This document shows, piece by piece, positions 19,766 to 29,076 of a stretch of 64,000 nucleotides of DNA. The stretch spans positions 62,001 to 126,000 of the forward strand of contig NZ_JABBKX010000011.1 in the NCBI RefSeq assembly GCF_012927745.1, read 5' to 3'. The position numbers were made by a program, and so were the translations under genes. Every line of letters starts with the position of its first letter. Positions within the stretch are counted from its first letter, which is position 1. The DNA is from Neoroseomonas marina (lineage in GTDB: Bacteria > Pseudomonadota > Alphaproteobacteria > Acetobacterales > Acetobacteraceae). The notes beneath the pieces were generated by a model that did no database searches, was not told where the DNA came from, and saw only the letters and a list, made by a program, of their open reading frames with translations.

Positions 19766-21358
19766 TTACGTGCGCCGGATGTTCCAGAAGAGCGCGAGCC
19801 CCGGCACGCGGCCGGTCAGGTTGCGGCGGATCGCCGTCATCGACATGTACGACCCGATCGGGACGTAGGGCAGGTCATCCATCGCGACCGTCTGCATCTC
19901 GCGCGCGAGGCGCTGTTCGGTCGCGAGGTCCGGCGCCTCGAACCAGGCGTCGCGCAGTTCCTCGAGCCGCGGGACGGTCGGCCAGCCGAACCAGGCATTG
20001 GCCCCATTGGCACGCATCGGGAAATGCGCCGCCGGGTCGACGAAATCCACCGAGGAGAAGGAGGTGAACAGCATCGACCAGCCGTTGCGCTCCACCGGCT
20101 CGCGCGACGCGCGGCGGGTCACGGTGGTGCCCCAGTCGGACAGCGCGATGTCGGCATTGAAGCCGAGCCGCCGCACCAGATCCGCGCCGACCTGCGTCAT
20201 GGCGGCGGGGGCGAGGATGTCGGTCGGCCCGATCAGTCGCATCAGCTGGTTGGTGTAGCCGGCCTCGCGCATCAGGGCCTTGGCGCGGTCGATGCTGCGC
20301 GGACCCATCAGGGGCGCGAGCCCGGCATCGTTCGCGAGCGGCGTGCCCGGCGTGAACAGGCCAACCCCGGTGCGGTAGATCGAGGCATCGGTGCCCACCA
20401 CCGCCTGCATGAAGTCCTCCTGGCTGATTGCCGGAAGGATCGCCTGGCGCATCTTCTTGTCGTTGAAGGGCGCATGCAGGTGGTTGAAGCGCAGGATGCC
20501 GGTCAGCGGCAGCGGGTCGATCGCCTCGATCGCGATGCCGCGGTTCCGGCGCAGCAACTGCTGGATCTCGGGCGGCGGCTGCTCGTACCAGTCGATCTCG
20601 CCGGTCTGCAGCGCCGCCGCGGCGGTCGAGGCGTCGGTGATGATGTTCCACTCGACGCGGTCGAAATGGGCGATCTTCGGGCCCGCGGTCAGGCTCGGCG
20701 TACCGGAGGACAGCGGCACGTAGTCGGCGAAGCGTTCGTAGACGACGAGGCTGCCGGAATTGAACTCGTCCGCCTTGAACTTGAAGGGGCCGGAGCCGAT
20801 CGCCTCGCGCACCTGCTGGAACGCGTCCGTCTCCGCAAGACGCTGCGGCATGATGAAGGCCGGGCTGTTGGAGACCTGGCCCAACGCCTTGAACAGGAGC
20901 GGGAACGGCCGCTTCAGCTTGAAGCGGAGCCGGCGGTCGTCCACGACCTCGAGCGACTCCACAACCGTCGCGAGCTTCTGCCCGAACGGGTTGCGCTTCA
21001 TCCAGCGCGCGATCGACGGTACCGCGTCCTGCGCGCGCACCGGTTCGCCGTCGTGGAACTTCAGCCCCGGGCGCAGCGTGATCGTGACGGTCTTGCCGCC
21101 ATCGTCGAGGACATGGCCTTCCGCCATCTGCGGCTGCGGCACGAAGTTCGCGTCGAGGCCATAGAGGCTGTCGAAGATCATGTGCCCGTGGTTGCGGGTG
21201 ATGTTCGCCGTCGTCCAGATCGGATCCAGGCTCGTCAGATTCGCCTGCGGCACCATCTTGAGGACGCGGTTCTGCGCAGGTTGCGCGGTCGCGAATCGCG
21301 GCAGCGCCCCCGCGGCCCCAGCCACGGCGGAGGCCTTCAGCAGGTCACGGCGGTTCAT
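19766..21358 (-). CDS. ABC transporter solute-binding protein, family 5 (array member 3)
   Basis: A 530-residue receptor with a signal peptide starting MNRRDLLKAS (twin-arginine-like, without the classic F) and ending near FATAQ. Core motifs are ITLRPGLKFHDGEPVRAQD, GSGPFKF, NHLHAPFNDKKMRQAI and WFGWPTVPRLEEL. GGGAG precedes the ATG. It shares the LPRFATAQPA-type processing region with array member 1, which suggests a second duplication pair. The ligand is unknown. Confidence 0.93.
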   Translation of the reverse strand: MNRRDLLKASAVAGAAGALPRFATAQPAQNRVLKMVPQANLTSLDPIWTTANITRNHGHMIFDSLYGLDANFVPQPQMAEGHVLDDGGKTVTITLRPGLKFHDGEPVRAQDAVPSIARWMKRNPFGQKLATVVESLEVVDDRRLRFKLKRPFPLLFKALGQVSNSPAFIMPQRLAETDAFQQVREAIGSGPFKFKADEFNSGSLVVYERFADYVPLSSGTPSLTAGPKIAHFDRVEWNIITDASTAAAALQTGEIDWYEQPPPEIQQLLRRNRGIAIEAIDPLPLTGILRFNHLHAPFNDKKMRQAILPAISQEDFMQAVVGTDASIYRTGVGLFTPGTPLANDAGLAPLMGPRSIDRAKALMREAGYTNQLMRLIGPTDILAPAAMTQVGADLVRRLGFNADIALSDWGTTVTRRASREPVERNGWSMLFTSFSSVDFVDPAAHFPMRANGANAWFGWPTVPRLEELRDAWFEAPDLATEQRLAREMQTVAMDDLPYVPIGSYMSMTAIRRNLTGRVPGLALFWNIRRT

Positions 21359-21424
21359 GTCAGTCTCCCAGCCTTAAAGCGGCCGGCATCAGACCAGCCG
21401 CGGCCGGGATCGGCAACCCTCGGA

Positions 21425-23014
21425 TCAGCCCTTCTGAACGTTCCAGAACAGGGGCAGCCCCTTGAGCAGGCCCGAAATGCCGCGCCGATAGGCGGTTGCC
21501 TGGAAATACTGGCCGAGCGGCAGATAGGCCCCCTCGCGAAGGGCCTCGGCCTGAATCTGGCGCGCGAGGCCCTGCTGGGCCGCGAGATCCGGCGCGTCGA
21601 ACCACTGCGTGCGGAGTTCTTCCATGCGCGGCATGGTCGGCCAGCCGAACCAGGCGCGTTCGCCATTGCCGCGCAGCGCCTGGTGCACGCCCGGATTGGC
21701 CGTGTCGATGCCGGACCAGAAGGTGAAGAACATGCTCCATCCGCCCTCGGACGGCGGGGCACGGTTCGCACGGCGGCGCACCAGCGTCGCCCAGTCGTCG
21801 GCGACAAGCTCGACCTGCATGCCCACGCGGCGCAGCAGATTCGCCCCGGCATTGGCGATCGCCGCCAGCGTGGGAAAGTCCGTCGCGGCGAGCAGCACGA
21901 CCTTCTCGCCCGCATAGCCGGCCTCGGCGATCTCGCGCTTCACCTTGTCGATGTCGCGGCTGCCGGTGAGGACCGACAATCCTTCATCATTCGCGAGCGG
22001 CGTGCCGGGGCCGAAGATGCCGACATCGTCGCGCCACAGGCTGCGGTCGGCCCCGACGACCGCGGTCATGAACTCTTCCTGGTCCACGGCGCCGAGCAGG
22101 GCATGGCGGATCGCCATCCGATCGAAGGGCGGATGGAGGTGATTGAAGCGCGCCATCCCCACGAAGCCTGTCGGGTCGGGGATCTCCATCACCACCGCGC
22201 GGTTGCCGCGCAGCGCGGCCTGGCGATCGACCGGCGGGTTCTCCCACCACTGCGCCTCGCCGGCGATCAGCGCATTCGCCGCCGTGCCGGAATCGGGCAT
22301 GGCGAGCCATTCGACACGGTCGAGATGCACCCGCTTCGGACCCGCGGTCCAGGTGGTGACACCCTCCGCCCGCGGCACATAGTCGGCGAAACGTTCATAG
22401 ACCGCGCGGCTGCCGGGTTCGCGCTCCGCCGCGACGAAGCGGAACGGACCGCTGCCGATGATCTCGGTGACCGGCTGGTTCGGCGGGGTTGCCGCGATCC
22501 GCTCCGGCATGATGAAACAGACGGGCGGCGTCACCTTCGCCAACGCATCGAAGAGCAGGGGGAACGGGCGCTGCAGGCGGAAGACGATGCTGCGCTCATC
22601 GGGCGCGACGATCTCCTCCGTCCGCGCCATCAGCACCTGGCCCATCGGGTCGCGCGCCGCCCAGCGACGGATCGATGCGACGCAGTCGGCGGCCCGCACC
22701 GGTTCCCCATCGTGGAACTTCAGGCCCTCGCGCAGGCGGATGGTGACGCGTCGGCCGTCATTCTCGACGGCGTGGCTCTGCGCCATCTGCGGTTCGGCCG
22801 CATAGTCCTGGTTCAGGCCATACAGCGTGTCCCAGACCGCGAAGCCATGGTTGCGCGTGGCCGCGGCGGTCGTGACGATCGGATCGAGCACGGCCGGGTC
22901 GGCCTGAGGAATGAACTTCAGGACGCGCGAGGCACCGGAGGTCCCCTGCCCCAGCGCAGCCCGCGCAGGCGTGGCGGCCGATGCCGCCGCGGCAAGGAAA
23001 TGGCGTCGCTTCAT
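21425..23014 (-). CDS. ABC transporter solute-binding protein, family 5 (array member 2)
   Basis: A 529-residue receptor with a signal peptide beginning MKRRHFLAAA. Core motifs are IRLREGLKFHDGEPVRAAD, GSGPFRF, NHLHPPFDRMAIRHAL and WFGWPTMPRMEEL. The upstream part of the open frame is not homologous to the family, and the start at 23014 gives a normal signal peptide. It lies in a run of five same-strand paralogues with short gaps. The ligand is unknown. Confidence 0.92.
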   Translation of the reverse strand: MKRRHFLAAAASAATPARAALGQGTSGASRVLKFIPQADPAVLDPIVTTAAATRNHGFAVWDTLYGLNQDYAAEPQMAQSHAVENDGRRVTIRLREGLKFHDGEPVRAADCVASIRRWAARDPMGQVLMARTEEIVAPDERSIVFRLQRPFPLLFDALAKVTPPVCFIMPERIAATPPNQPVTEIIGSGPFRFVAAEREPGSRAVYERFADYVPRAEGVTTWTAGPKRVHLDRVEWLAMPDSGTAANALIAGEAQWWENPPVDRQAALRGNRAVVMEIPDPTGFVGMARFNHLHPPFDRMAIRHALLGAVDQEEFMTAVVGADRSLWRDDVGIFGPGTPLANDEGLSVLTGSRDIDKVKREIAEAGYAGEKVVLLAATDFPTLAAIANAGANLLRRVGMQVELVADDWATLVRRRANRAPPSEGGWSMFFTFWSGIDTANPGVHQALRGNGERAWFGWPTMPRMEELRTQWFDAPDLAAQQGLARQIQAEALREGAYLPLGQYFQATAYRRGISGLLKGLPLFWNVQKG

Positions 23015-23054
23015 TCTCGGGCCTCGGCTCACCGGGCCCCTTCTGGCCGGATCG

Positions 23055-23081
23055 CCCGGCGCCTTGCAAGGGGGCGCCGGG
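23055..23081. other. Intercistronic hairpin between array members 1 and 2
   Basis: CCCGGCGCC and GGCGCCGGG form a perfect 9-bp stem with a 9-nt loop in the 83-bp gap. It has no T-run and resembles the other GC-palindromes found in gaps of this minus-strand block. Confidence 0.6.
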
Positions 23082-23097
23082 CATTCACGGACCCGTG

Positions 23098-24693
23098 TCA
23101 GGCCCGCCGGACGTTCCAGAACAGCGGCGGCTGGCCCTTCAGGATGCCGGTCAGGTTCCGGCGATAGGCGGTCGGCTGGTAGTACATGCCGGTCGGCACA
23201 TAGGGCACTTCCTGGAAGGCGATGCGCTGCATCTCCGTGGTCGCCGCCAGCGCCGCGGCCGCGTCCGGCGCGTCGAACCAGGCGTTGCGCTGGGCCTCGA
23301 TGGCCGGGATGGTCGGCCAGCCCGGCCAGGCCGCGTCGCCATGGCCGCGGATCGAGGCGTGGCTCGCCGGGTTCCAGTGGTCCACGCCCGACCAGAAGGT
23401 GAAGAAGCCCGACCAGCCGCCCTGCTCGAGCGGATTCTTGCTCGCGCGGCGCTGCACCACCGTGCCCCAGTCGGCCGAGACCAGGTCGACATCGAAGCCC
23501 ATGCGGCGGAACAGGTCCGCACCCACCAGGGTCGCGGCATTGATCGAGGCCAGGTCCGTCGCGTTCATCAGCACCAGCTTGGCACCCATCGCGCCCGCCG
23601 CCTGCAGCTCCGCCCGCGCGGCATCCACGGACTTCTTCAGCCGGTCGATGCCGACGGTCGAAGCCGAGGGGGATTCGGGCGCGAAGTAGCCGATGTTCTC
23701 GCGCTTCAGCGTCTGGTAGCCCGGCACGGTCGCATCGCCGATCACCGCCGTCATGAAGTCCATCTGGCTGATGGCGGTGATGACCGCGCGGCGCACCGCG
23801 GGATTGTTGAACGGCGCGGTCAGGTGGTTCGGGCGGAAGATGCCGATCAGTCCGGTGGCATTGATCACGTCGACCGCGACGTTGCGGTTGCGCGCGACCA
23901 GCGGGAAGAGGTCCGCGGTCGGCTGCTCCCACCAGTCGATCTCACCCGATTGCAGCGCGGCCGCGGCGGTCGAGGCGTCGGGAATGATGCGCCATTCGAC
24001 GCGGTCGAAGTTCACCACCTTCGGGCCGGCGGTCATCGACGGCGTGCCATTCGGCACCGGCACGTAGTCGGCGTTGCGCGTGTAGACGACGTTCGACCCC
24101 GGCACCCATTCGTTCTGCACGAAGCGATAGGGGCCCGAGCCCACCGCCTCGGTGATGTTGGTGAAGGGATCAACGTTGGCGAGCCGCTCGGGCATGATGA
24201 AGAGGCAGCTCGTCGTGACCTTCGAGAAGGCCTCGAGCATCTTCGGGAAGGGCCGCGACAGCTTGATGGTGAAGACGCGGTCGCTGTCCTCGGTCATGTC
24301 GGCGACGCGGGCGATCAGCTCCTGCCCGAAGGCGTCGCGCCGGCCCCAGCGCTTGATGGAGGCAATGCAGTCCCGCCCGCGCACCGGCGTGCCGTCGTGG
24401 AACTTCAGCCCCTCGCGCAGGGTGAAGCGCCAGAGCAGGCCCCCGTTCTCGACCACATGGCCCTGCACCATCTGCGGCACGGGCTCGAACTTGTCGTTCA
24501 TGCCGTAGAGCTGGTCGAAGACCAGGAAGGCATGGTCGCGCGCCACGAAGGCGGTGTTGGTGAAGGGGTCGATGTTGGGCAGGTTGGCGTGCGGGACGTA
24601 TTTCAGCGTGCGCGCCGCGGCCGGCTGCGCGATGGCGAAACGCGGCAATGCGGCGGCAACGGCCGCGGCGGCCAGCAGGTCGCGTCGGAACAT
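23098..24693 (-). CDS. ABC transporter solute-binding protein, family 5 (array member 1)
   Basis: A 531-residue receptor, the first of the five in transcription order. The signal peptide begins MFRRDLLAAA and ends near FAIAQ. Core motifs are FTLREGLKFHDGTPVRGRD, GSGPYRF and NHLTAPFNNPAVRRAV. The late motif reads WPGWPTIP where the other members have WFGWP, a distinctive change. CGGAGAAAG precedes the ATG, and a TAGGCT hexamer about 33 nt upstream is a candidate -10, so the array may have its own promoter in the 137-bp gap after the aldehyde dehydrogenase gene. Confidence 0.93.
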   Translation of the reverse strand: MFRRDLLAAAAVAAALPRFAIAQPAAARTLKYVPHANLPNIDPFTNTAFVARDHAFLVFDQLYGMNDKFEPVPQMVQGHVVENGGLLWRFTLREGLKFHDGTPVRGRDCIASIKRWGRRDAFGQELIARVADMTEDSDRVFTIKLSRPFPKMLEAFSKVTTSCLFIMPERLANVDPFTNITEAVGSGPYRFVQNEWVPGSNVVYTRNADYVPVPNGTPSMTAGPKVVNFDRVEWRIIPDASTAAAALQSGEIDWWEQPTADLFPLVARNRNVAVDVINATGLIGIFRPNHLTAPFNNPAVRRAVITAISQMDFMTAVIGDATVPGYQTLKRENIGYFAPESPSASTVGIDRLKKSVDAARAELQAAGAMGAKLVLMNATDLASINAATLVGADLFRRMGFDVDLVSADWGTVVQRRASKNPLEQGGWSGFFTFWSGVDHWNPASHASIRGHGDAAWPGWPTIPAIEAQRNAWFDAPDAAAALAATTEMQRIAFQEVPYVPTGMYYQPTAYRRNLTGILKGQPPLFWNVRRA

Positions 24694-24726
24694 CGGAACT
24701 TTCTCCGTTCGGTGAAGCCGAGGGGG

Positions 24727-24732
24727 AGCCTA
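24727..24732 (-). promoter_or_regulatory. Candidate -10 hexamer (TAGGCT) for the receptor/transporter array
   Basis: TAGGCT on the minus strand lies 33 nt upstream of the first receptor ATG and ahead of its CGGAGAAAG ribosome-binding site. The -35 region is only weakly conserved. The hexamer matches those seen at other starts in this window. Confidence 0.35.
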
Positions 24733-24830
24733 GCGGCGCGCGCTCATCCGATCCAGCGGGGGCCGCGCCCCTTCCGCGCGGCCGGACGGGACCGGTATGC
24801 ACGCTCTGGACGGGCGGCGGGCGGGCCGAC

Positions 24831-26357
24831 CTAGTACCCCGCCGGCCGGTGCCCGAAGCCGAGCGCCGGGGTTTCCGCGGTGTCGATCCAGACCGCCTTG
24901 GACTGGGTGAGCTCCGCCAGCACCTCCGCCCCCGAGGACCGTCCGTAGCCCGAGGCCCCGAACCCGCCGAAGGGCACCGAGACATGGATGGTCCGGTAGC
25001 CGTTCACCCAGAAGGTGCCCGCGCGCACCGCCGCCGCGACCCGGTGTGCACGGCCGACGTCGCGCGTCCAGACCGCCCCGGCCAGGCCGAATCGCGTGTC
25101 GTTGGCCAGCGCGATCGCCTCCGCCTCGTCGTCGAAGGGAATGGCGGCGACGACCGGCCCGAAGATCTCCTCCTGCGCCGGCCGGGCGCCGTTGGTCAGG
25201 CCCGCGAGCACCGTGGGCGGCACCCAGAAGCCCTCGGCCGGCAGGCCCGCGGGCGGCGATGCGGCGATCACCTCGGCACCTTCGGCCGCGCCTGCGCCGA
25301 CCAGGGCGCGGACATGGTCGAATTGCCGTGCGTTCGCGACCGGGCCCATCTCGGTCGCGGCATCGAGCGGATCGCCCATGCGGATGCGCCGCGCCGCCAC
25401 GGCCATGGCGGCGACGAAGCGGTCATGGACGGATCGCTGCACCAGCAGGCGCGATCCGGCGACGCAGGATTGCCCGCTGCCGGCGAAGATCGCCTGCTGC
25501 GCGCCCTGCACCGAGGCCGCGAAATCGGCGTCGTCGAAGACGATGTTGGCGCTCTTGCCGCCGAGCTCGAGCACGCAGGGAATGGTCCGCGCCGCGCAGG
25601 CCGCCGCGACCGCCGCACCCGAGGCCGGGCCGCCAACGAAGGTGACGCGCGCCACCTCGGGCGCGCCGAGCAGCGCCGCCCCGGTCCCCTGCCCCGGCCC
25701 GCAGATCACCTGCACCAGGCCGCGCGGCAGCCCCGCCTCGAGGCACAGCCGCCCCAGCGCGAGGGAGGTCAGCGGCGTGAATTCGGACGGCTTCAGCACC
25801 ACCGCGTTGCCCGCCGCCAGCGCCGGGAACACGTTCCAGCCGGCGGTGAACAGCGGCGCGTTCCACGGCGTGACGGCCAGCACCACCCCGTAGGGCTCGC
25901 GGCGGACGATGACGGTGTGGCCCGAGGGCACGGGCACCGTGCGGCCCTCGATCTTGTCGCACCAGCCGGCCCAGTACTCGGCCATCTCGGCGACGCGCGC
26001 GGCCTCGGCGCGGGCATCGCGCAGCGGCTTGCCGGACTGCGCGGATTCGAGGCGGGCCAGCGCCTCGGCATCGCGCCGGACCAGGGCGCCGACAGCCCAG
26101 AGGCGCCGCCCACGCTCGGCGGCCGACAGCGCCATCCACGCGCGCTGCGCCCGCGCCGCGCCGGCGCAGGCCGCCGCGACCGTCGCGGCATCCGCCGCGG
26201 CATAGTCCAGCAGCGCGGACCCCGTCGCCGGATCGGTCAGCGCGACCCGGTCGCCGCTGCCTTCCACGACCTCGCCATCCACGAGGCTCCCGGCGCGCCC
26301 GCCGAGCAGCGCGTCGAGACCGGACAGCAGCGTGTCCCTGGCGGCGAAGGCGGTCAT
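24831..26357 (-). CDS. NAD(P)-dependent aldehyde dehydrogenase
   Basis: A 508-residue cytoplasmic aldehyde dehydrogenase. Visible motifs are VTPWNAPLF in the cofactor-binding region, LELGGKSANIV with the general-base Glu, and GSGQSCVAGSRLLV with the catalytic Cys. They are followed by EEIFGPVV and the C-terminal PFGGFGASGYGRSSG. Length is normal. The ATG at 26357 overlaps the stop of the upstream dehydrogenase by 4 bp (ATGA), so the two enzymes are translationally coupled. They could act in sequence on an alcohol or hydroxy acid. It resembles betaine-aldehyde or semialdehyde dehydrogenases; the substrate is unknown. Confidence 0.92.
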   Translation of the reverse strand: MTAFAARDTLLSGLDALLGGRAGSLVDGEVVEGSGDRVALTDPATGSALLDYAAADAATVAAACAGAARAQRAWMALSAAERGRRLWAVGALVRRDAEALARLESAQSGKPLRDARAEAARVAEMAEYWAGWCDKIEGRTVPVPSGHTVIVRREPYGVVLAVTPWNAPLFTAGWNVFPALAAGNAVVLKPSEFTPLTSLALGRLCLEAGLPRGLVQVICGPGQGTGAALLGAPEVARVTFVGGPASGAAVAAACAARTIPCVLELGGKSANIVFDDADFAASVQGAQQAIFAGSGQSCVAGSRLLVQRSVHDRFVAAMAVAARRIRMGDPLDAATEMGPVANARQFDHVRALVGAGAAEGAEVIAASPPAGLPAEGFWVPPTVLAGLTNGARPAQEEIFGPVVAAIPFDDEAEAIALANDTRFGLAGAVWTRDVGRAHRVAAAVRAGTFWVNGYRTIHVSVPFGGFGASGYGRSSGAEVLAELTQSKAVWIDTAETPALGFGHRPAGY

Positions 26358-27211
26358 GCGGTCGCCCCCTCGAAGATCGCGGCGGAGAGGCGATTGAAGT
26401 CCTCGACATCGGGCACGGCACCGGACAGCGCCTCCCAGGCAGCGGCGGCGCGGGCCGTTGCGTCGAGCGGCGCGCCGACCGCCTCGGCCAGGGCGACCGC
26501 GAGGCGCACGTCCTTGCGCATCAGCCCGGCGCTGAAGCCGGAATCGAAGGTCCCGCTCGCGATCCAGCGGGGCCAGTTGATCTCCGTCGCGGCGGAACGC
26601 CCGGTCGCGCCGTTCAGCACCGGCAGCAGGGCCTCGGGCGCGACGCCGGCGCGGGCACCGAGGCGCAGCGCCTCCCCCGCCACCACCAGGTTGGTCGCGA
26701 CCATCAGGTTGTTCACCAGCTTCGCCACCTGGCCCGCGCCCGAGGCGCCGATATGCAGGATCTTCGTTGCGACGCGATCGAGGTCCGGCCGAGCGCGGTC
26801 GAGGGCGGCTGCCTCCCCCCCGATCATCATCGCCAGCGTGCCCGCGGCCGCTCCCGCCGGTCCGCCCGAGACCGGCGCGTCGAGATAGGCGCAGCCCGCC
26901 GCCGCAACCCGTGCCGCGAAGTCGCGAACGGCGCCCGGCGAGAGCGTCGAGGTGTCCGCGATCACCGCCCCCGCCGGCAGCCCGGGCAGCAGCGCTTCGA
27001 GAACGGCCGCGACGGCCGCCTCGTTCGGCAGGGAGAGCAGCACGACCGCATCGGCGATCCCGCCGAGCCCTTCCGGGACCACCGCCCCGGTCGCTTCCGC
27101 CGCCGCGCGCTTCGCGGGATCGAGGTCCCAGGCCGGGGGCGCCAGCCCGAGGCCGCGCAGGCGGGTGACCATCGCCATGCCCATGTTGCCGAGACCCACC
27201 ACCGCGACCAT
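26354..27211 (-). CDS. NAD(P)-dependent beta-hydroxyacid dehydrogenase (3-hydroxyisobutyrate dehydrogenase family)
   Basis: A 285-residue protein with the N-terminal Rossmann motif VAVVGLGNMGMAM (residues 2-14). It has the family substrate-binding stretch DAPVSGGPAGAAAGTLAMMIGG, and the catalytic Lys in GQVAKLVNN. The C-terminal helical domain includes FSAGLMRKDVRLA. It oxidises or reduces short beta-hydroxy acids or semialdehydes such as tartronate semialdehyde. The start at 27211 gives the canonical N-terminus. It is coupled to the aldehyde dehydrogenase downstream and divergent from gtrA. Confidence 0.9.
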   Translation of the reverse strand: MVAVVGLGNMGMAMVTRLRGLGLAPPAWDLDPAKRAAAEATGAVVPEGLGGIADAVVLLSLPNEAAVAAVLEALLPGLPAGAVIADTSTLSPGAVRDFAARVAAAGCAYLDAPVSGGPAGAAAGTLAMMIGGEAAALDRARPDLDRVATKILHIGASGAGQVAKLVNNLMVATNLVVAGEALRLGARAGVAPEALLPVLNGATGRSAATEINWPRWIASGTFDSGFSAGLMRKDVRLAVALAEAVGAPLDATARAAAAWEALSGAVPDVEDFNRLSAAIFEGATA

Positions 27212-27284
27212 GCAGCACCCCGTGCGGACGACGCCGCGGAAGGTGGCAGCGGGGCCGAGGCTGGGCAAGCCGCGCCGGCCGCCC

Positions 27285-27290
27285 TACACC
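27285..27290 (+). promoter_or_regulatory. Candidate -10 hexamer of a leaderless transcript (TACACC)
   Basis: TACACC ends 8 nt before the GtrA ATG. No purine-rich ribosome-binding site lies between them. It is one of the weaker members of the recurrent pattern. Confidence 0.3.
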
Positions 27291-27298
27291 CCTCCCCC

Positions 27299-27751
27299 AT
27301 GACGGAAATCCCGATCATCGGCCCGGCGCTGACACGGCTGCTCGGCGCCCCACGCGCCGCGTTGCTGCAGCAGTTCCTGCGCTTCGGGGTCGTCGGGGTG
27401 ATCGGCTTCGTGGTCGATACGGCGGTGCTCTATGCCGGGCTCGCGCTCGGCGCGGGCCTTTATCTGGGCCGCGCGGTTTCCTACGTCGCGGCGGCGACGG
27501 CGACCTGGGCGCTCAACCGCGCCTGGACCTTCCGCGGGCGCGGCACCGGCGGGCCGATCCACCGGCAATGGCTGCTTTTCGTGGTGGTCAATCTCGGCGG
27601 CTTCGTCCTCAACTACGGGACCTACGCGCTGCTCGTGACCTTCGTGCCGACCGTCGCCGCGCACCCCGTGCTGGGCGTCGCCGCCGGTGCCCTCGCCGGC
27701 ATGTTCGCCAATTTCGCGCTGTCGCGGCAGATCGTCTTCCGCGACGGCTGA
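27299..27751 (+). CDS. GtrA-family membrane protein
   Basis: A 150-residue inner-membrane protein with four hydrophobic segments and the GtrA motifs QFLRFGVVGVIGFVVD at the first helix and ALNRAWTFRGR between helices 2 and 3. GtrA-like proteins are thought to help move lipid-linked sugars across the inner membrane for surface-polysaccharide modification. The gene ends 5 bp from the convergent GT2 glycosyltransferase gene, a common pairing in which the GT2 enzyme makes the polyprenyl-phosphate sugar. The start at 27299 lacks a ribosome-binding site. Confidence 0.87.
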   Translation: MTEIPIIGPALTRLLGAPRAALLQQFLRFGVVGVIGFVVDTAVLYAGLALGAGLYLGRAVSYVAAATATWALNRAWTFRGRGTGGPIHRQWLLFVVVNLGGFVLNYGTYALLVTFVPTVAAHPVLGVAAGALAGMFANFALSRQIVFRDG

Positions 27752-27756
27752 CCGCG

Positions 27757-28959
27757 TCAGGCCTCCGGCCCCTTCGCGCGCATCATGCCGAGCAGGGCGA
27801 CGAAGAACGCCCCGAAGGCGAGTTGCAGCCCGAGCAGCATGGACGTCACCGAGGCGATGGTGACGCGCATCGCGGCCATGCCGGTGAGCGGCCCGAAGCG
27901 CTCGGCGCCCCAGATCGCCACCGCCGCGACGCCCAGGCCCAGACCCAGCACCACCAGCACCGCCGCGACGATCAGGGCCGGCTCGAGTCCGAAGCGCCGC
28001 AGCGCGGCGGTCAGGCGCGGGTCTTCGGGCACGACGCCTTCCTGCGCGCCATAGATCCGGGCGAAGACCCAGAACTGCACGGCCTGGAACCCCATGACCA
28101 TGGCGCCCGAGGCATAGAGCAGAGTGTGGACGTCCAGCGTCACCCGGCCCAGATGCAACGACCCCGGCAACAGCAGCGCCATGCCGACGGCACCGAGCAG
28201 GAACAGCGCGGCACCCGGGTAGAGGAACAGCCAGCGCGGACAGAAGGCGAGCAGGAAGCGCAGGTGCCGCCATCCGTCCCGCCAGGAGCGCAGATGCGGC
28301 GGGCGCGACCGCCCGTCCGGGGATAGGGTCGTCGGCACCTCGGTGATGCGCAGGCCCTTCACCGTCGCCTTCACCACCATCTCGGAGGCGAACTCCATCC
28401 CCGGCAGCCGCAGGTCGAGCGCCAGCATCGCGTCGCGGTTGAAGCCGCGCAGCCCACAATGGAAGTCCCGCACCGGGCTGTGGAAGAAGACCCGCCCCAC
28501 CGTCGAGAGCACTGGGTTTCCGAGGTAGCGATGCAGGGGCGGCATGGCGCCCGGCTTGATGCCGCCGCGGAAGCGGTTGCCCATCACCAGTTCGTAGCCC
28601 TCGCGCAGCTTCGCGACGAAGGGGTCGAGCGCCGTGAAGTCATAGGAATCGTCGCTGTCGCCCATGATGACGTAGCGCCCGCGTGCGGCCCGGATGCCGG
28701 CGATCAGCGCCGCGCCGTAGCCGCGCTCGGGCACGGGTAGGACGCGCGCGCCAAGCCCTTCGGCGATGGCCTGACTGCCATCGGCGCTGCCGTTGTCGGC
28801 GACCAGGACCTCGCCGCGGACGCCGCTGCGCGCGAGGTAGTCCATCGCCTTGCGCACGCAGACGCCGAGGGTCTCCGCCTCATTCAGGCAGGGCATGAGG
28901 ATCGTCAGTTCCACCGTGCCGCCGTCCGATGCCGAGCCTGGCCGCGTCGCCGTATCCAT
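27757..28959 (-). CDS. GT2-family glycosyltransferase with C-terminal membrane helices
   Basis: A 400-residue enzyme. The GT-A domain spans about residues 15-240 and shows LTILMPCLNEAETLG, VADNGSADGS and the nucleotide-sugar/metal motif MGDSDDSYDF. The C-terminal region holds about four membrane helices, from LFLYPGAALFLLG to the last hydrophobic stretch ending FFVALLGMMR. This architecture fits a dolichyl/undecaprenyl-phosphate hexosyltransferase. It would charge a lipid carrier with a sugar at the cytoplasmic face, with the convergent GtrA protein as probable flippase. GCAGGA precedes the ATG. The sugar is unknown. Confidence 0.88.
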   Translation of the reverse strand: MDTATRPGSASDGGTVELTILMPCLNEAETLGVCVRKAMDYLARSGVRGEVLVADNGSADGSQAIAEGLGARVLPVPERGYGAALIAGIRAARGRYVIMGDSDDSYDFTALDPFVAKLREGYELVMGNRFRGGIKPGAMPPLHRYLGNPVLSTVGRVFFHSPVRDFHCGLRGFNRDAMLALDLRLPGMEFASEMVVKATVKGLRITEVPTTLSPDGRSRPPHLRSWRDGWRHLRFLLAFCPRWLFLYPGAALFLLGAVGMALLLPGSLHLGRVTLDVHTLLYASGAMVMGFQAVQFWVFARIYGAQEGVVPEDPRLTAALRRFGLEPALIVAAVLVVLGLGLGVAAVAIWGAERFGPLTGMAAMRVTIASVTSMLLGLQLAFGAFFVALLGMMRAKGPEA

Positions 28960-29076
28960 GTTGTCCTGCCGCTCCCGTTACGGCGCGCTACCGCAGGTCG
29001 GAGTCCCCGTCCAGCGGCCCGCACTTGCTTCTTTCATCTAGATTTCGTGATTCCGAGGGCAATAGTGTCGGGGGCG

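Noticed and set aside
18824-23167. A 1447-codon open frame on the plus strand across the receptor genes
   Set aside because: It is antisense to three intact family-5 receptors and has Arg/His/Asp-rich composition without domains. Long antisense frames are expected when GC3 is very high.
16406-24693. Receptor array as a mobile or recently acquired island
   Set aside because: Base composition matches the rest of the window and no integrase, transposase, tRNA or flanking repeat was seen.
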